A DNA stretch of 64,000 nucleotides from assembly GCA_964035545.1 (NCBI GenBank), contig OZ037765.1, forward strand, positions 35,043,504 to 35,107,503. The letters are read 5' to 3'. Under the pieces are notes generated by a model. It was not told the origin of the DNA. It worked only from the letters and a program-made list of their open reading frames with translations, and ran no database searches. Both the position numbers and the translations under genes were made by a program. The stretch is from Bugula neritina. Its lineage: Eukaryota; Bryozoa; Gymnolaemata; Cheilostomatida; Bugulidae. Below are positions 55,801 to 64,000 of this stretch, piece after piece. Numbering within the stretch: the stretch's first letter is position 1; each line of letters opens with the position of its first letter.

Positions 55801-58800
55801 CTTAATATTAATAGTTCTGATCATCTGGTGGAGGTACTGTCTGGTGTCTGCTAGAAACTGCTTCACTTGTAAGTTGGAGTCTAATTGGTGGAACTCTTGC
55901 ACCTGTGAACCAATCATACATCTTCTTGCATACTCACAAGTTTAGAGCAACACACAACACCTTTATTTTATCGGTAGAAACGTATACTAAATATCATCAG
56001 AACTGTCATGGAGAGGTTAGTGAAACTACGACACTACCTCTTCCAGTGCCTGCATCAGCTGAACTATCTTACGACCAGCTGACGTGGAGTCGTCGTGGTT
56101 TAGTGAGTCCATTTGAGCACTCATTGAAGAAAACCATGTCTGCAATTTATCTACAAGAAGAATAACACAAGTTTATAATATAACTTATAGTATTTCATAG
56201 TGACAACCACACACTATAGTATCATTACGCCAGACTAACACACACTATAGTATCGCTACGCCAGTCTAACACACTATAGTATCACTACGCCAGTCTAACA
56301 CACTATAGTATCACTACGCCAGACTAACACACACTATAGTATCACTACGCCAGACTAACACACACTATAGTATCACTACGCCAGACTAACACACTCTTGT
56401 ATCACTACGCCAGACTAACACACACTTGTATTACTACGCCAGACTAACCGTTCTTCTGCACTCTGGTTAAAGGTTTAGTTCCAGAAAAGACGTCAGCCAA
56501 CTCCTGCATTCTCTCTCGGCATTCCTTCTTACAACTCTCCCACTTCTTCTCCTTTTCATCCAACATTTTTCTAAACATCTACCAACATAAGATTCATTGC
56601 TTCAACCAGACACAGTGTTAGTTGAGTTACAGTTTACTCAGAGAGAGTTAGTTGAGTTACAGTTTACTCAGAGAGTGTTAGTTGAGTTACAGTGTACTCA
56701 GAAAGAGTTAGTTGAGTTACAGTTTACTCAGAGAATGTTAGTTGAGTTACAGTTTACTCAGAGAGTGTTAGTTGAGTTACAGTGTACTCAGAAAGAGTTA
56801 GTTGAGTTACAGTTTACTCAGAGAGTGTTAGTTGAGTTACAGTGTACTCAGAGAGTGTTAGTTGAGTTACAGTTTACTCAGAGAGTGTTAGTTCAGTTAC
56901 AGTGTACTCAGAGAGTGTTAGTTGAATTACAGTTTACTCAGAGAGTGTTAGTTGAGTTACAGTGTACTCAGAAAGAGTTAGTTGAGTTACAGTTTACTCA
57001 GAGAGTGTTAGTTGAGTTACAGTGTACTCAGAGAGTGTTAGTTGAGTTACAGTTTACTCAGAGAGTGTTAGTTCAGTTACAGTGTACTCAGAGAGTGTTA
57101 GTTGAGTTACAGTTTACTCAGAGAGTGTTAGTTCAGTTACAGTGTACTCAGAGAGTGTTAGTTGAGTTACAGCGTACTCAGAGAGAGTTAGTTGAGTTAC
57201 AGTGTACTCAGAGAGAGTTAGTTGAGTTACAGTGTACTCAGAGAGAGTTAGTTCAGTTACAGTGTACTCAGAGAGAGTTAGTTGAGTTACAGTTTACTCA
57301 GAGAGAGTTAGTTGAGTTACAGTTTACTCAGAGAGTGTTAGTTGAGTTACAGTGTACTCAGAGAGTGTTAGTTGAGTTACAGTGTACTCAGAGAGAGTTA
57401 GTTGAGTTACAGTTTACTCAGAGAGAGTTAGTTGAGTTACAGTTTACTCAGAGAGTGTTAGTTGAGTTACAGTTTACTCAGAGAGAGGTCATCTTATGTT
57501 TCATCTTCAGTAGAAAATATAATTCAGTGTATAACCACTAGTCTATAGTGAGAGATTAATTATATGCTGCTTAATGAACTTGTAATCAGAGTAATAATAT
57601 AAATAGTAATATATAAATAATAATATAAATACAATAATCTACTCATATAGATAGAAGTCACATGTTGCAGAAAGCTGCAGGGCGGGAGTTATCATACCAA
57701 ACATATTCTACTTATTATTCTATATTTAGAAAGACTCACTTCTCTTAGCTTCAGTTCCAACTTGGCCACATCCATGAGAACTTGTAGAAGTTGGAGGGGG
57801 TTAGCTTTACTCTCCTGAGTGACTTGCTCCCGTATCAGTTTGCATCTCTTGTTGGCCTCCACCACTGTACAGGATAAGAGTATGTTACATAGTAGAGTAG
57901 AGCTGTGACAGGTGGGGGGGGGGGTTACCAGCCCGACCCAAACTACTCACCAGTTGAGAGGACCTGAGTGTGCAGCATGAGCCACCTGATGGATACGTTG
58001 GCCTCCCGGATGAGTGCCATGAGTTTAGAGATGTTGTCCAGCACGTACACTTCCTGTAGCACGCCCTCCTTTAGCGCCTGCACCAGCTTCGGCTGCACTT
58101 GCACCAGCTTCTTAGCGTGCTGCGTATAGACAGAGTACTGCATGGTAACAAGGTGGTTGTTATGGTACTGCGTAGTAACAAGGTGGCTGCTATGGTACTG
58201 CGTAGTAACAAGGTGGTTGCTATGGTACTGTGTAATAACAAGGTGGTTGCTATGGTACTGTGTAGTAACAAGGTGGTTGCTATGGTAACTTGTTGCAAAC
58301 AAACCTTGATAGACTGCTCTCGCACGTTGTTGACATCCAGAGTGTTGTTGAGTGCAGTGGACGCTGCCTTAAACTGCTGCCAGGAGTCCACCAGGTTGAT
58401 GGTTATTCCCATGTAGACACTGATAACCTGCAGACACACAGTGAGACATGTCATCTGAGACAGGCTGGTTGGCAGGTGTCACTGGTGAGCACTAACAAAC
58501 CTACTCAACACAGACACACAGATATGCAGAGGACACACAAACAGACACACAGACAGACACACAGACAGACAGACACACAGACAGACAGACAGACAAACAC
58601 ACACACAGACAGACACACAGACAGACACAGAGACAGACAAACACATAGGTAGGCAACAGAGACTCACCCAGTTGTCCGGGAAGTGTTTGTCCACGATCTC
58701 CCTCATCTTGGCCGGCTCTGAGTGGAGAATCCCGGGAGAGAAGAAGAGGATAATGTAGAGCATGCCGGCCTGAGTGGCCAGGGCCGTGCTGCGGTGCTCG

Positions 58801-61482
58801 GGGAGGGGGTAGGCGGCTATCTGGTTGTACACGTCGTCAGATCTCAGTCTACCTATCAGCATGTCTACATACTCTTCATTGACTGGAACTCTCCTGGCAG
58901 ATATATTATATGATATATTACTACGAGATATATTATATGATATATTACTACGAGATTTATCATATGACATATTACTACTAGATATAACATATCATATATT
59001 ACTACAATATATTATATATTATATTACCAAGAGATATATTATAATATAGCAACACGCAAAGAGACGTACTGGAAGTAAGAGACGGGGTAGTTGGCCGGCA
59101 GCTTAGCTCCCGGCAGCTGACTCAGTCCTGTACTCCTCATCAACTTGCAGACGTCGTCTATGTTAGAGTTGAAAGATGCGTTCTGTGCACTGCAAGGAGT
59201 TAGCTGCTGATTACACTCGGTATAACTGAACACATTTCATTAGGAGAAACAGGAGATAAGCTGTTGATATCCACACTTCAATCGTAACAGAATATATACA
59301 GCTATGTTATTCTGTGTTATTCATCATAGCCAGAGTTCTCGGAAATACCTGTAACGGTGGTAGGAGACGAGCATTCTCTCTCTCACTATTCCCTCAACTT
59401 TGAGATCCACAACTAAGAGTATAACACCGTAGAGATACAAGGCTTCACACTGCAAGTATATACCACTTAGTATTATATGTATGTATATAGGCATATATTA
59501 TACCACTTAGTGTTATATGTATGTATATAGATATATATTATACTAGTTAGTGTTATATGTATGTATATAGATATATATTATACCACTTAGTGTTATATGT
59601 ATGTATATAGATATATATTATACTAATAACTAGGAGTTATCTACTCACAAGGAGTTGTTTCCCATCACCATTGAGTAGCACACTCTCCAACGTCTGCTGT
59701 ATGTATACTCCTTCTTCCAGTTCCTCCAGGAATCTACACAAATGGAATAGCTGTGAGAAACACCTCAATAGAGTCATCCAAGAGAGGGCAATTCTGTTTA
59801 TTGATCACAATATACCACCAATATCATCTCATACTGCCAAACTGATGTCAAATTATTCTTATGTTTAAATATTTACCATATAAAATATGATAGCTATACT
59901 GAATCTGATACAAAGTACAGTATTGTAAGGCCACACCTACCTGTTCAAATCTGTAATATACTTATGAATTCCTTCAAAGGCCGAGTAGAACCTATTCAGT
60001 ATATCAATATGATTCTCTCTGAACTCATCGTCAAAATCTTGGATATCCTAAACGATATATCATTATAGTAATATGTTGAATATCCTATACAATATATAGT
60101 AATATGTTGAATATACTATACAATATATAGTAATATGTTGAATATACTATACAATGTATAGTAATATGTTGAATATATTATACAATGTATAGTAATATGT
60201 TGAATATACTATACAATATATAGTAATATGTTGAATATCCTATACAATATATAGTAATATGTTGAATATACTATACAATATATAGTAATATGTTGAATAT
60301 CCTATACAATATATAGTAATATGTTGAATATACTATACAATATATAGTAATATGTTGAATATACTATACAATATATAGTAATATGTTGAATATCCTATAC
60401 AATATATAGTAATATGTTGAATATACTATACAATATATAGTAATATGTTGAATATACTATACAATATATAGTAATATGTTGAATATACTATACAATATAT
60501 AGTAATATGTTGAATATACTATACAATATATAGTAATATGTTGAATATCCTATACAATATATAGTAATATGTTGAATATACTATACAATATATAGTAATA
60601 TGTTGAATATACTATACAATGTATAGTAATATGTTGAATATATTATACAATGTATAGTAATATGTTGAATATATTATACAATATATAGTAATATGTTGAA
60701 TATCCTATACAATATATAGTAATATGTTGAATATACTATACAATATATAGTAATATGTTGAATATCCTATACAATATATAGTAATATGTTGAATATACTA
60801 TACAATATATAGTAATATGTTGAATATACTATACAATATATAGTAATATGTTGAATATACTATACAATGTATAGTAATATGTTGAATATACTATACAATA
60901 TATAGTAATATGTTGAATATATTATACAATATATAGTAATATGTTGAATATCCTATACAATATATAGTAATATGTTGAATATACTATACAATATATAGTA
61001 ATATGTTGAATATACTATACAATATATAGTAATATGTTGAATATACTATACAATATATAGTAATTTGTTGAATATATTATACAATATATAGTAATATGTT
61101 GAATATACTATACAATATATAGTAATATGTTGAATATACTATACAATATATAGTAATATGTTGAATATACTATACAATATATAGTAATATGTTGAATATA
61201 TTATACAATATATAGTAATATGTTGAATATACTATACAATATATAGTAATACAACAAACTCACTATGTTGGTTTCGATCTTGTGGTCGTAGGATACGGCG
61301 TTGTTGAAGTAACTGAAATCAAAGATAATGTCAGCGTGTTTGTCCTGCTGCTTGATGTCCATACGAAACGCCGGAGGTACAAACTCCGAGAGACGGAGTA
61401 TTTCTGCTATGATGGCGTTACCTCTGGACACGAGACGCAGAAGAGTCTGCCCGCAGGCATTGTTCTCAGCCAGGAAGTCCAT
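43870..61482 (-). CDS. WASHC5: Strumpellin, WASH complex subunit 5, 27 exons
   Basis: Twenty-seven exons join in frame to 1167 residues (human about 1159). Order: 61264-61482, 59941-60047, 59649-59733, 59349-59449, 59070-59189, 58668-58893, 58305-58427, 57951-58137, 57740-57864, 56449-56578, 56038-56150, 55736-55902, 55169-55244, 54955-55074, 54601-54732, 54174-54356, 53623-53802, 53131-53255, 52040-52130, 46902-47076, 46378-46454, 46166-46269, 45754-45883, 45266-45362, 44439-44598, 44157-44244, 43870-43932. Conserved blocks include [96 protein letters not shown] and FLEEF. Strumpellin is a scaffold of the endosomal WASH complex, which activates Arp2/3 during retromer-linked sorting. No disabling change was seen despite large repeat-filled introns and a LINE in intron 19. 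Confidence 0.96.
44888..45165. repeat. 57-bp tandem repeat, 5 copies, WASHC5 intron 24
   Basis: The unit contains gtacactaggatgtatttat and an internal near-palindrome gactatag with a shifted ctatagaatagtc. Copies differ at only a few bases. Confidence 0.9.
46785..46885. repeat. 12-bp tandem repeat (aacagagtaggt), WASHC5 intron 20
   Basis: About eight imperfect copies close to the exon 20 donor. Confidence 0.8.
47077..47323. repeat. Acceptor-derived minisatellite, proximal block, WASHC5 intron 19
   Basis: Units of about 43 bp. On the minus strand each reads tctttggtag then cagagtgtgga, copying the genuine exon 20 acceptor and first bases (tctttggtag then caaagtgtgga at 47076). The LINE at 47324-51278 splits this array from its continuation at 51279-52015. 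Confidence 0.92.
47312..47323. repeat. LINE target site duplication, left copy
   Basis: atatttatagtg, identical to 51279-51290 at the other end of the element. Because the target is itself a tandem repeat, part of the identity could be inherited from the array. The exact abutment at both ends still supports a 12-bp duplication. Confidence 0.75.
47324..51278 (+). mobile_element. Full-length LINE inserted in WASHC5 intron 19
   Basis: A 3955-bp non-LTR retrotransposon antisense to its host gene: about 660 bp of 5' UTR, one ORF (47986-51174) and a short ~104-bp 3' UTR with no poly(A). Flanks are the two halves of one minisatellite, and 12 bp (atatttatagtg) is repeated at both junctions as expected for target-primed insertion. 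The intact ORF and apparently complete 5' region point to a young copy. Confidence 0.9.
47986..51174 (+). CDS. LINE endonuclease-reverse transcriptase polyprotein, 1062 aa
   Basis: N-terminal apurinic-type endonuclease (about residues 1-260): WNVRTMM, catalytic Glu43 in [14 protein letters not shown] at about 152-160, and TDHRLI with Asp250/His251. Reverse transcriptase (about 450-780): Asp625 in [29 protein letters not shown] and the YADD catalytic pair at about 743-746. The C-terminus has a C2H2-type finger, CPHCGK then SHLRTH. All catalytic residues are present and no stop or frameshift interrupts it, so it is potentially active. Such ORFs are often auto-named craniofacial development protein 2-like; that name has no bearing on function here. 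Clade not resolved by eye. Start: first ATG of the open frame, leading directly into the endonuclease. Confidence 0.95.
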   Translation: MNIATWNVRTMMDNDKSNRPERRTAFIARELRRLNVDIAALQETRLADEGQLTEIGGGYTFFWRGKPADEQRVHGVGFAIKNEVVRKLDQLPVGINDRMMTLQLNLRRNRKATLISAYAPTLLADHQEKEQFYSNLDMVLSGIPKSAKIMVLGDFNARVGKDHHVWKKIIGKDGTGKLNSNGEILLTKCAEHSLVITNTLFRQKDRRKTSWRHPRSGHWHLIDYIIVKQRDVQDVCITRAMDLSDACWTDHRLILAKMNICIHPKQMNRKRKQTKINLSLLNQPEIKQSFQSELTENIQDIDINSTHGSWEVLRDSILKTCHSTLGKPERKHEDWFDDNEQEINELIKEKRHAFSLWHQDYRNVEKREHYHKMRRKVQARIRTIKNDWWIRKSEELQRLAETNSSKEFFSATKRLYGPIFGGCGPIASKDGSTIHKGKDEIKGRWAEHFSELLNQDTMVDEKTLECLPQLSILTHLAEPPTIDELEKALSMTKSGKAAGPDGIPGEIFKGGGLELNRKLLELFQLIWEKESLHPDLKDANIVTLYKKGNRADCGNYRGISLLSIAGKLLARIVSFRLGQLTERCLPESQCGFRPYRGTVDMIFAARQIQEKCLEQHRDLFMAFIDLKKAFDTVHRPTLWKVLGKIGCPDKLVTIIRILHDDMKASVLVDGDHSKEFPVNTGVKQGCVIAPTLFSIFLTAVLQLVSECMPSGVRIRYRFNDIFNVRRLRAKTKTATEAIHELQYADDNMIMAHSEEELQLALTAFNTAYTSLGLTLNAKKTQVMYQPHPNTERHEDFSLKVGDQILDQVTTFNYLGSCLSSKANIDAEINRRLQAASSAFGRLQTRIFNNKDIYRQTKLKVYKAIVLPTLLYASETWVTYSHNLLSLERFHNRSLRRILGVKWQDRQTTNSVLDKAQTTSITTMIVKRQLKWSGHVVRMDDNRLPKKIMYSELNTGNRSQGGQRKRYKDTLHESLKQCFIRPQTWEVQALDRKNWRTVVHQGTAIFEQQQRQKREHKRLLRKSRELGSVTHPPVTNSSNICPHCGKLCRSRIGLVSHLRTHNL
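51279..51290. repeat. LINE target site duplication, right copy
   Basis: atatttatagtg, identical to 47312-47323; directly follows the LINE 3' end. Confidence 0.75.
51279..52015. repeat. Acceptor-derived minisatellite, distal block, WASHC5 intron 19
   Basis: About 17 units of about 43 bp continuing the array at 47077-47323. Each carries a minus-strand tctttggtag acceptor copy. Variants (ctccac, ctcccc, cttccc) cluster regionally, indicating local expansion. Confidence 0.92.
52145..53085. repeat. 23-bp minisatellite, about 40 copies, WASHC5 intron 18
   Basis: Unit gctatatatgacagtactatgta, almost invariant over 0.9 kb, with rare atatag variants. One of the most homogeneous arrays in the window. 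Confidence 0.95.
53275..53375. repeat. About 23-bp tandem repeat, WASHC5 intron 17
   Basis: Four copies containing gacatagagacttgagttga. A second short array (gtgacaggaagtagca, about five copies) lies at 53545-53615 in the same intron, next to the exon 17 donor. Confidence 0.85.
54365..54600. repeat. About 59-bp tandem repeat spanning both splice sites, WASHC5 intron 15
   Basis: Four copies. On the minus strand the first begins at the donor (aag then gtgaggtgttatctgcag) and later copies repeat aggtgttacctgcag. The genuine acceptor before exon 16 also lies in a degenerate unit. The intron is essentially the repeat. Confidence 0.88.
54733..54930. repeat. 26-bp minisatellite duplicating exon 15 acceptor and exon start
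   Basis: About 7.5 copies. On the minus strand each unit contains tgtag followed by attatacctgagac and gatgttct, exactly the acceptor and first ~20 bases of exon 15 (starting at 54732). This is the clearest case of an exon-intron junction seeding an intronic array. Confidence 0.95.
55375..55735. repeat. (ACTC)n microsatellite, WASHC5 intron 12
   Basis: Tetranucleotide array with actg and acac interruptions. On the minus strand it begins as gtgagtgagtgag directly at the exon 12 end (55736), so the splice donor is itself the first microsatellite unit. Confidence 0.95.
56200..56448. repeat. Donor-derived repeat, about 30 bp, WASHC5 intron 10
   Basis: About eight copies. On the minus strand each contains gttagtctggcgtagt, the intronic side of the exon 10 donor (exon end at 56449). 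Confidence 0.9.
56605..57488. repeat. 30-bp minisatellite, about 29 copies, WASHC5 intron 9
   Basis: The unit contains gagttacagtttactcagag. Variants tgt/ttt and gtg/gag alternate so as to form 60-bp and larger higher-order blocks. The 30-bp stop-free unit opens a 314-codon plus-strand frame that I regard as artefact. Confidence 0.95.
58138..58300. repeat. 30-bp minisatellite reiterating the exon 8 acceptor, WASHC5 intron 7
   Basis: Five copies. On the minus strand each reads ccttgttactacgcag then tacca. The genuine acceptor is ccttgttaccatgcag then tactc at 58137. Confidence 0.9.
58505..58652. repeat. (ACAG)n/(ACAC)n microsatellite, WASHC5 intron 6
   Basis: cagacagacacacagac-type array beside the exon 6 donor. 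Confidence 0.9.
59460..59632. repeat. About 40-bp tandem repeat, 4 copies, WASHC5 intron 3
   Basis: The unit contains cttagtgttatatgtatg then a tata run; copies are nearly identical. Confidence 0.88.
60055..61258. repeat. 31-bp minisatellite, about 39 copies, WASHC5 intron 1
   Basis: The unit contains actatacaatatatagtaat then atgttgaat, with c/a and gta/ata variants. It fills the first intron from just past the exon 1 donor to near the exon 2 acceptor. Confidence 0.95.
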
Positions 61483-64000
61483 CTGACCTTCCAGTGACCT
61501 TCGAGTGGTCCTGCTGTAAACTATATAGACATTCGCTGATCAGCAGTATTATGTATTGAATGGAATTCTACTGAGTACAGGTTCTAATTATGACTACTTC
61601 TTATTGTAGAAATCAATTGGATGCTGTGGAAGATAGCATTAATAATGTATATGTTGCAGTGCATACTATGAATTCTGCCTCATCACTTTGATAAATATAA
61701 TAACTGATAATACTAGTAACAGTAGATCAGCTCCTACAACTTCTCAATTTTGATGCAAATAAAAAATATGTAAAACTACAATAAATTACTATTAACAAAA
61801 CATATATTAGGCTATCATGATCATTACCTCATCACAAATCATATTTCAAATTATTCTCAGCAACTAATTTACAGCAACTTAATGTTAGTTAGTGAATGGT
61901 TATCAGTGAATGTTGAATAAGATCATGATAGCAACCAAAGAGTATGACTAGGAATAGAAGTTACTTCTAGTGAGTAGGCTAATCCTTAATCTTATATTTA
62001 TTCAACATTAACAAACATTACTGAAGCTTCCTTATGATAGATTATAAGTCACTGTTTCACTGGTCGTCAATTTTCAGCTGAATCACTTTCAAATAACTTT
62101 GACTATCAGCATCATTATTATTACAATTACAAATATGATTATAGATAAATATTTTAAAAGATTTTAAATAAAGATAATAGACTAAATCTCAGGCTGATAT
62201 GAAGACCACAACTATTAGCAATAGTCCATTACAATTACTAAAAGTATAACATTAACTATGAGTATTAAAATTCAACATTTTTACTCCAGTCTATAAATCG
62301 AAGTATAACATTAGTAATACTAATAGTAACAATAGCAGTAATACCAAAATAAAATATCACCAATATGCATCATAAATTACATATCCACTAACTAATGATA
62401 ATAGTTATACTTATAGTGCTTCCTGTACTACTGCTAGTAGCAGTAAAATTAAATAAGTGAACGTATTGCTTTATTGTTATTACTAGTAACATAAGCTAAC
62501 ATTAAATTTAGTGATTATCATTCAGCTGAAGTTTTACTGTGCTGCAATATTAAGTATAACTATAGATACTATCAGGCATAGGCATAGGATTAATTAATCT
62601 AAACTTTTAATTTTATGTTAAACATATGACAAAGTTTAAGTTAATAAATGATATTTATAATTTGCACTCATAACTTAGTTATGATTTATGACTATGAGCA
62701 CAAATAGTATTTATTGCCATTACTGAGCATTACTATTAGTATTACATCTTGATCTAGTTCTACTGCTAAAACCTAAAAGTTTAACTCTAAAAGAAGAGCA
62801 AGTCTATCAATATTAATATGGAAATCATTTTGTTATTGTAAGGCTAAGCATAAGTGTCAGTAATAAGATCAAGATTAAGTATTGGATTTAGTAATAGTTA
62901 TACTTATTGTTAACTTAAAGTTAAACTACAAGACTAAGTTTTCAGAGTTAATCTTAGTTCTGGTTGACATGAACATGATCATCATGCCATTAGCTAGAGC
63001 GTGACTGATTACTATAACACTAAAATTATAACTATTTTAAATTACTTCTACTTTTAGTGAAACTAATTAAAATTTACATTTTTATGTTGATATACTTTTA
63101 GTTTTACTTTTAGTCATTTTGATTTACTATTTTAATTTTATTTATAACAATAACATCACATTTCACATCAGAGTATCACTTGAATTTATGAAAGTAAATG
63201 AGAAAGCGTCAACTGCTCATTTACTTTAACCATTGCTTATGTGAATGTGGCTTCAGAGTCATAATGATAATCATCATGAATGAAATAAATTAAATTTCCT
63301 GTAGCACTACCAATTTTAATTTAGCATTATGAACCCCCCTCCCCTTACAGCAGGAAACAGCGCATGATAAACTAGCCAATTACATTGTCTCAATAATTGC
63401 GCTTAATAAATAGCTTTCGATCCAAAGTTATTGTCGTATTTTCAATCAAAGCTACGTTATTTTGTAAAGTGTTTTTTTAATTACTTGAACTAAGCCTTTC
63501 TTTGATTCGCTACAAGTCTTTTCCAAGGGTGATAGGTAAACAGTTTTATCACATTGACATTGCTATGCTATCTTAATCCTGACAATTCCTAGTCATTTGT
63601 TTAAAGGCAAACTTGAAATCAATAGCACTAGTAACAAAAATGATGAGAAAAAGATCCTTTTTTGTAAAATTGTTATATTCATTGCTGTGTTTTAGTACTT
63701 CTTTTCATATCGATATCATTATATACTTATAATATTAATAGTATTGTACTATTTAGCTGAATGTTTTAATCTTTACAGTTGAAGCTCAAATTCTGAGTGA
63801 GACGTTTTTTAGATAAGCAGAAGGTAAAAACTATAGGTATGATCAAAAGTAAATGTTTAAGACTTGAAGTAATATAACTGCATGTATCAAAAAATAAAGT
63901 TTAAGCAATTGCCTATAAAATGGTTTTAAATAAAAATCCCAGACGTTTACTCACCAGTTTAGTGCTCAGTTAGTTAAAACAGTAACAGTCACTAAACTGA
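61483..64000. other. Upstream flank of WASHC5, no gene seen
   Basis: Presumed WASHC5 promoter just above 61482. The rest is AT-rich with degenerate tta/agt/cat words (62100-63300). No ORF of interest, RNA gene or repeat array was recognised. Confidence 0.6.

Noticed and set aside
56597-57541. 314-codon plus-strand ORF (VELQFTQR repeats).
   Set aside because: Made of a stop-free 30-bp intronic minisatellite within WASHC5; no codon-level signs of a protein.

Overview
This is eukaryotic, almost certainly metazoan, nuclear DNA. It is AT-rich and intron-dense, with GT-AG introns from about 70 bp to about 5 kb. Five genes are recognisable and could be joined across splice sites into full-length, in-frame models. 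A lineage is not provable from one window; an early-branching animal such as a sponge would fit.

Layout. GLOD4 (minus, 1422-6039, 9 exons, 293 aa). A fragment of a LINE (7.2-7.9 kb) and about 4 kb of gene-poor repeats. A 13-exon minus-strand gene (12368-30698, 1409 aa) that joins leucine-rich repeats, a Roc GTPase with COR domain, and a complete caspase (p20, long linker, p10). GOLPH3 (minus, 33528-37734, 3 exons, 294 aa). ELP5 (plus, 40040-41299, 2 exons, 298 aa), divergent from GOLPH3. An unrecognised two-exon gene (plus, 43176-43657, 133 aa). WASHC5/strumpellin (minus, 43870-61482, 27 exons, 1167 aa). WASHC5 hosts an apparently full-length LINE (47324-51278) with one intact 1062-residue endonuclease/reverse transcriptase ORF and a 12-bp target site duplication. 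The last 2.5 kb shows no gene.

The neighbours are unrelated housekeeping genes: Golgi glycosyltransferase retention (GOLPH3), tRNA wobble modification (ELP5), endosomal actin (WASHC5) and a VOC-fold protein (GLOD4). They do not form a pathway. The standout is the LRR-Roc-COR-caspase protein: one polypeptide with a sensor-like repeat array, a GTPase switch and an apoptotic or inflammatory protease. I know of no described protein with this architecture, but I could not search. Its last intron carries a 3.57-kb element made of two long inverted repeats, and its p20-p10 linker is a 15-copy coding minisatellite.

A second window-wide theme is that nearly every intron carries its own private minisatellite. 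In at least nine cases the repeat unit contains the adjoining splice donor or acceptor, sometimes with the first 10-20 bases of the exon. All exon boundaries below were read by eye from splice consensus, phase and, for the known families, conserved protein sequence. No transcript evidence was available.
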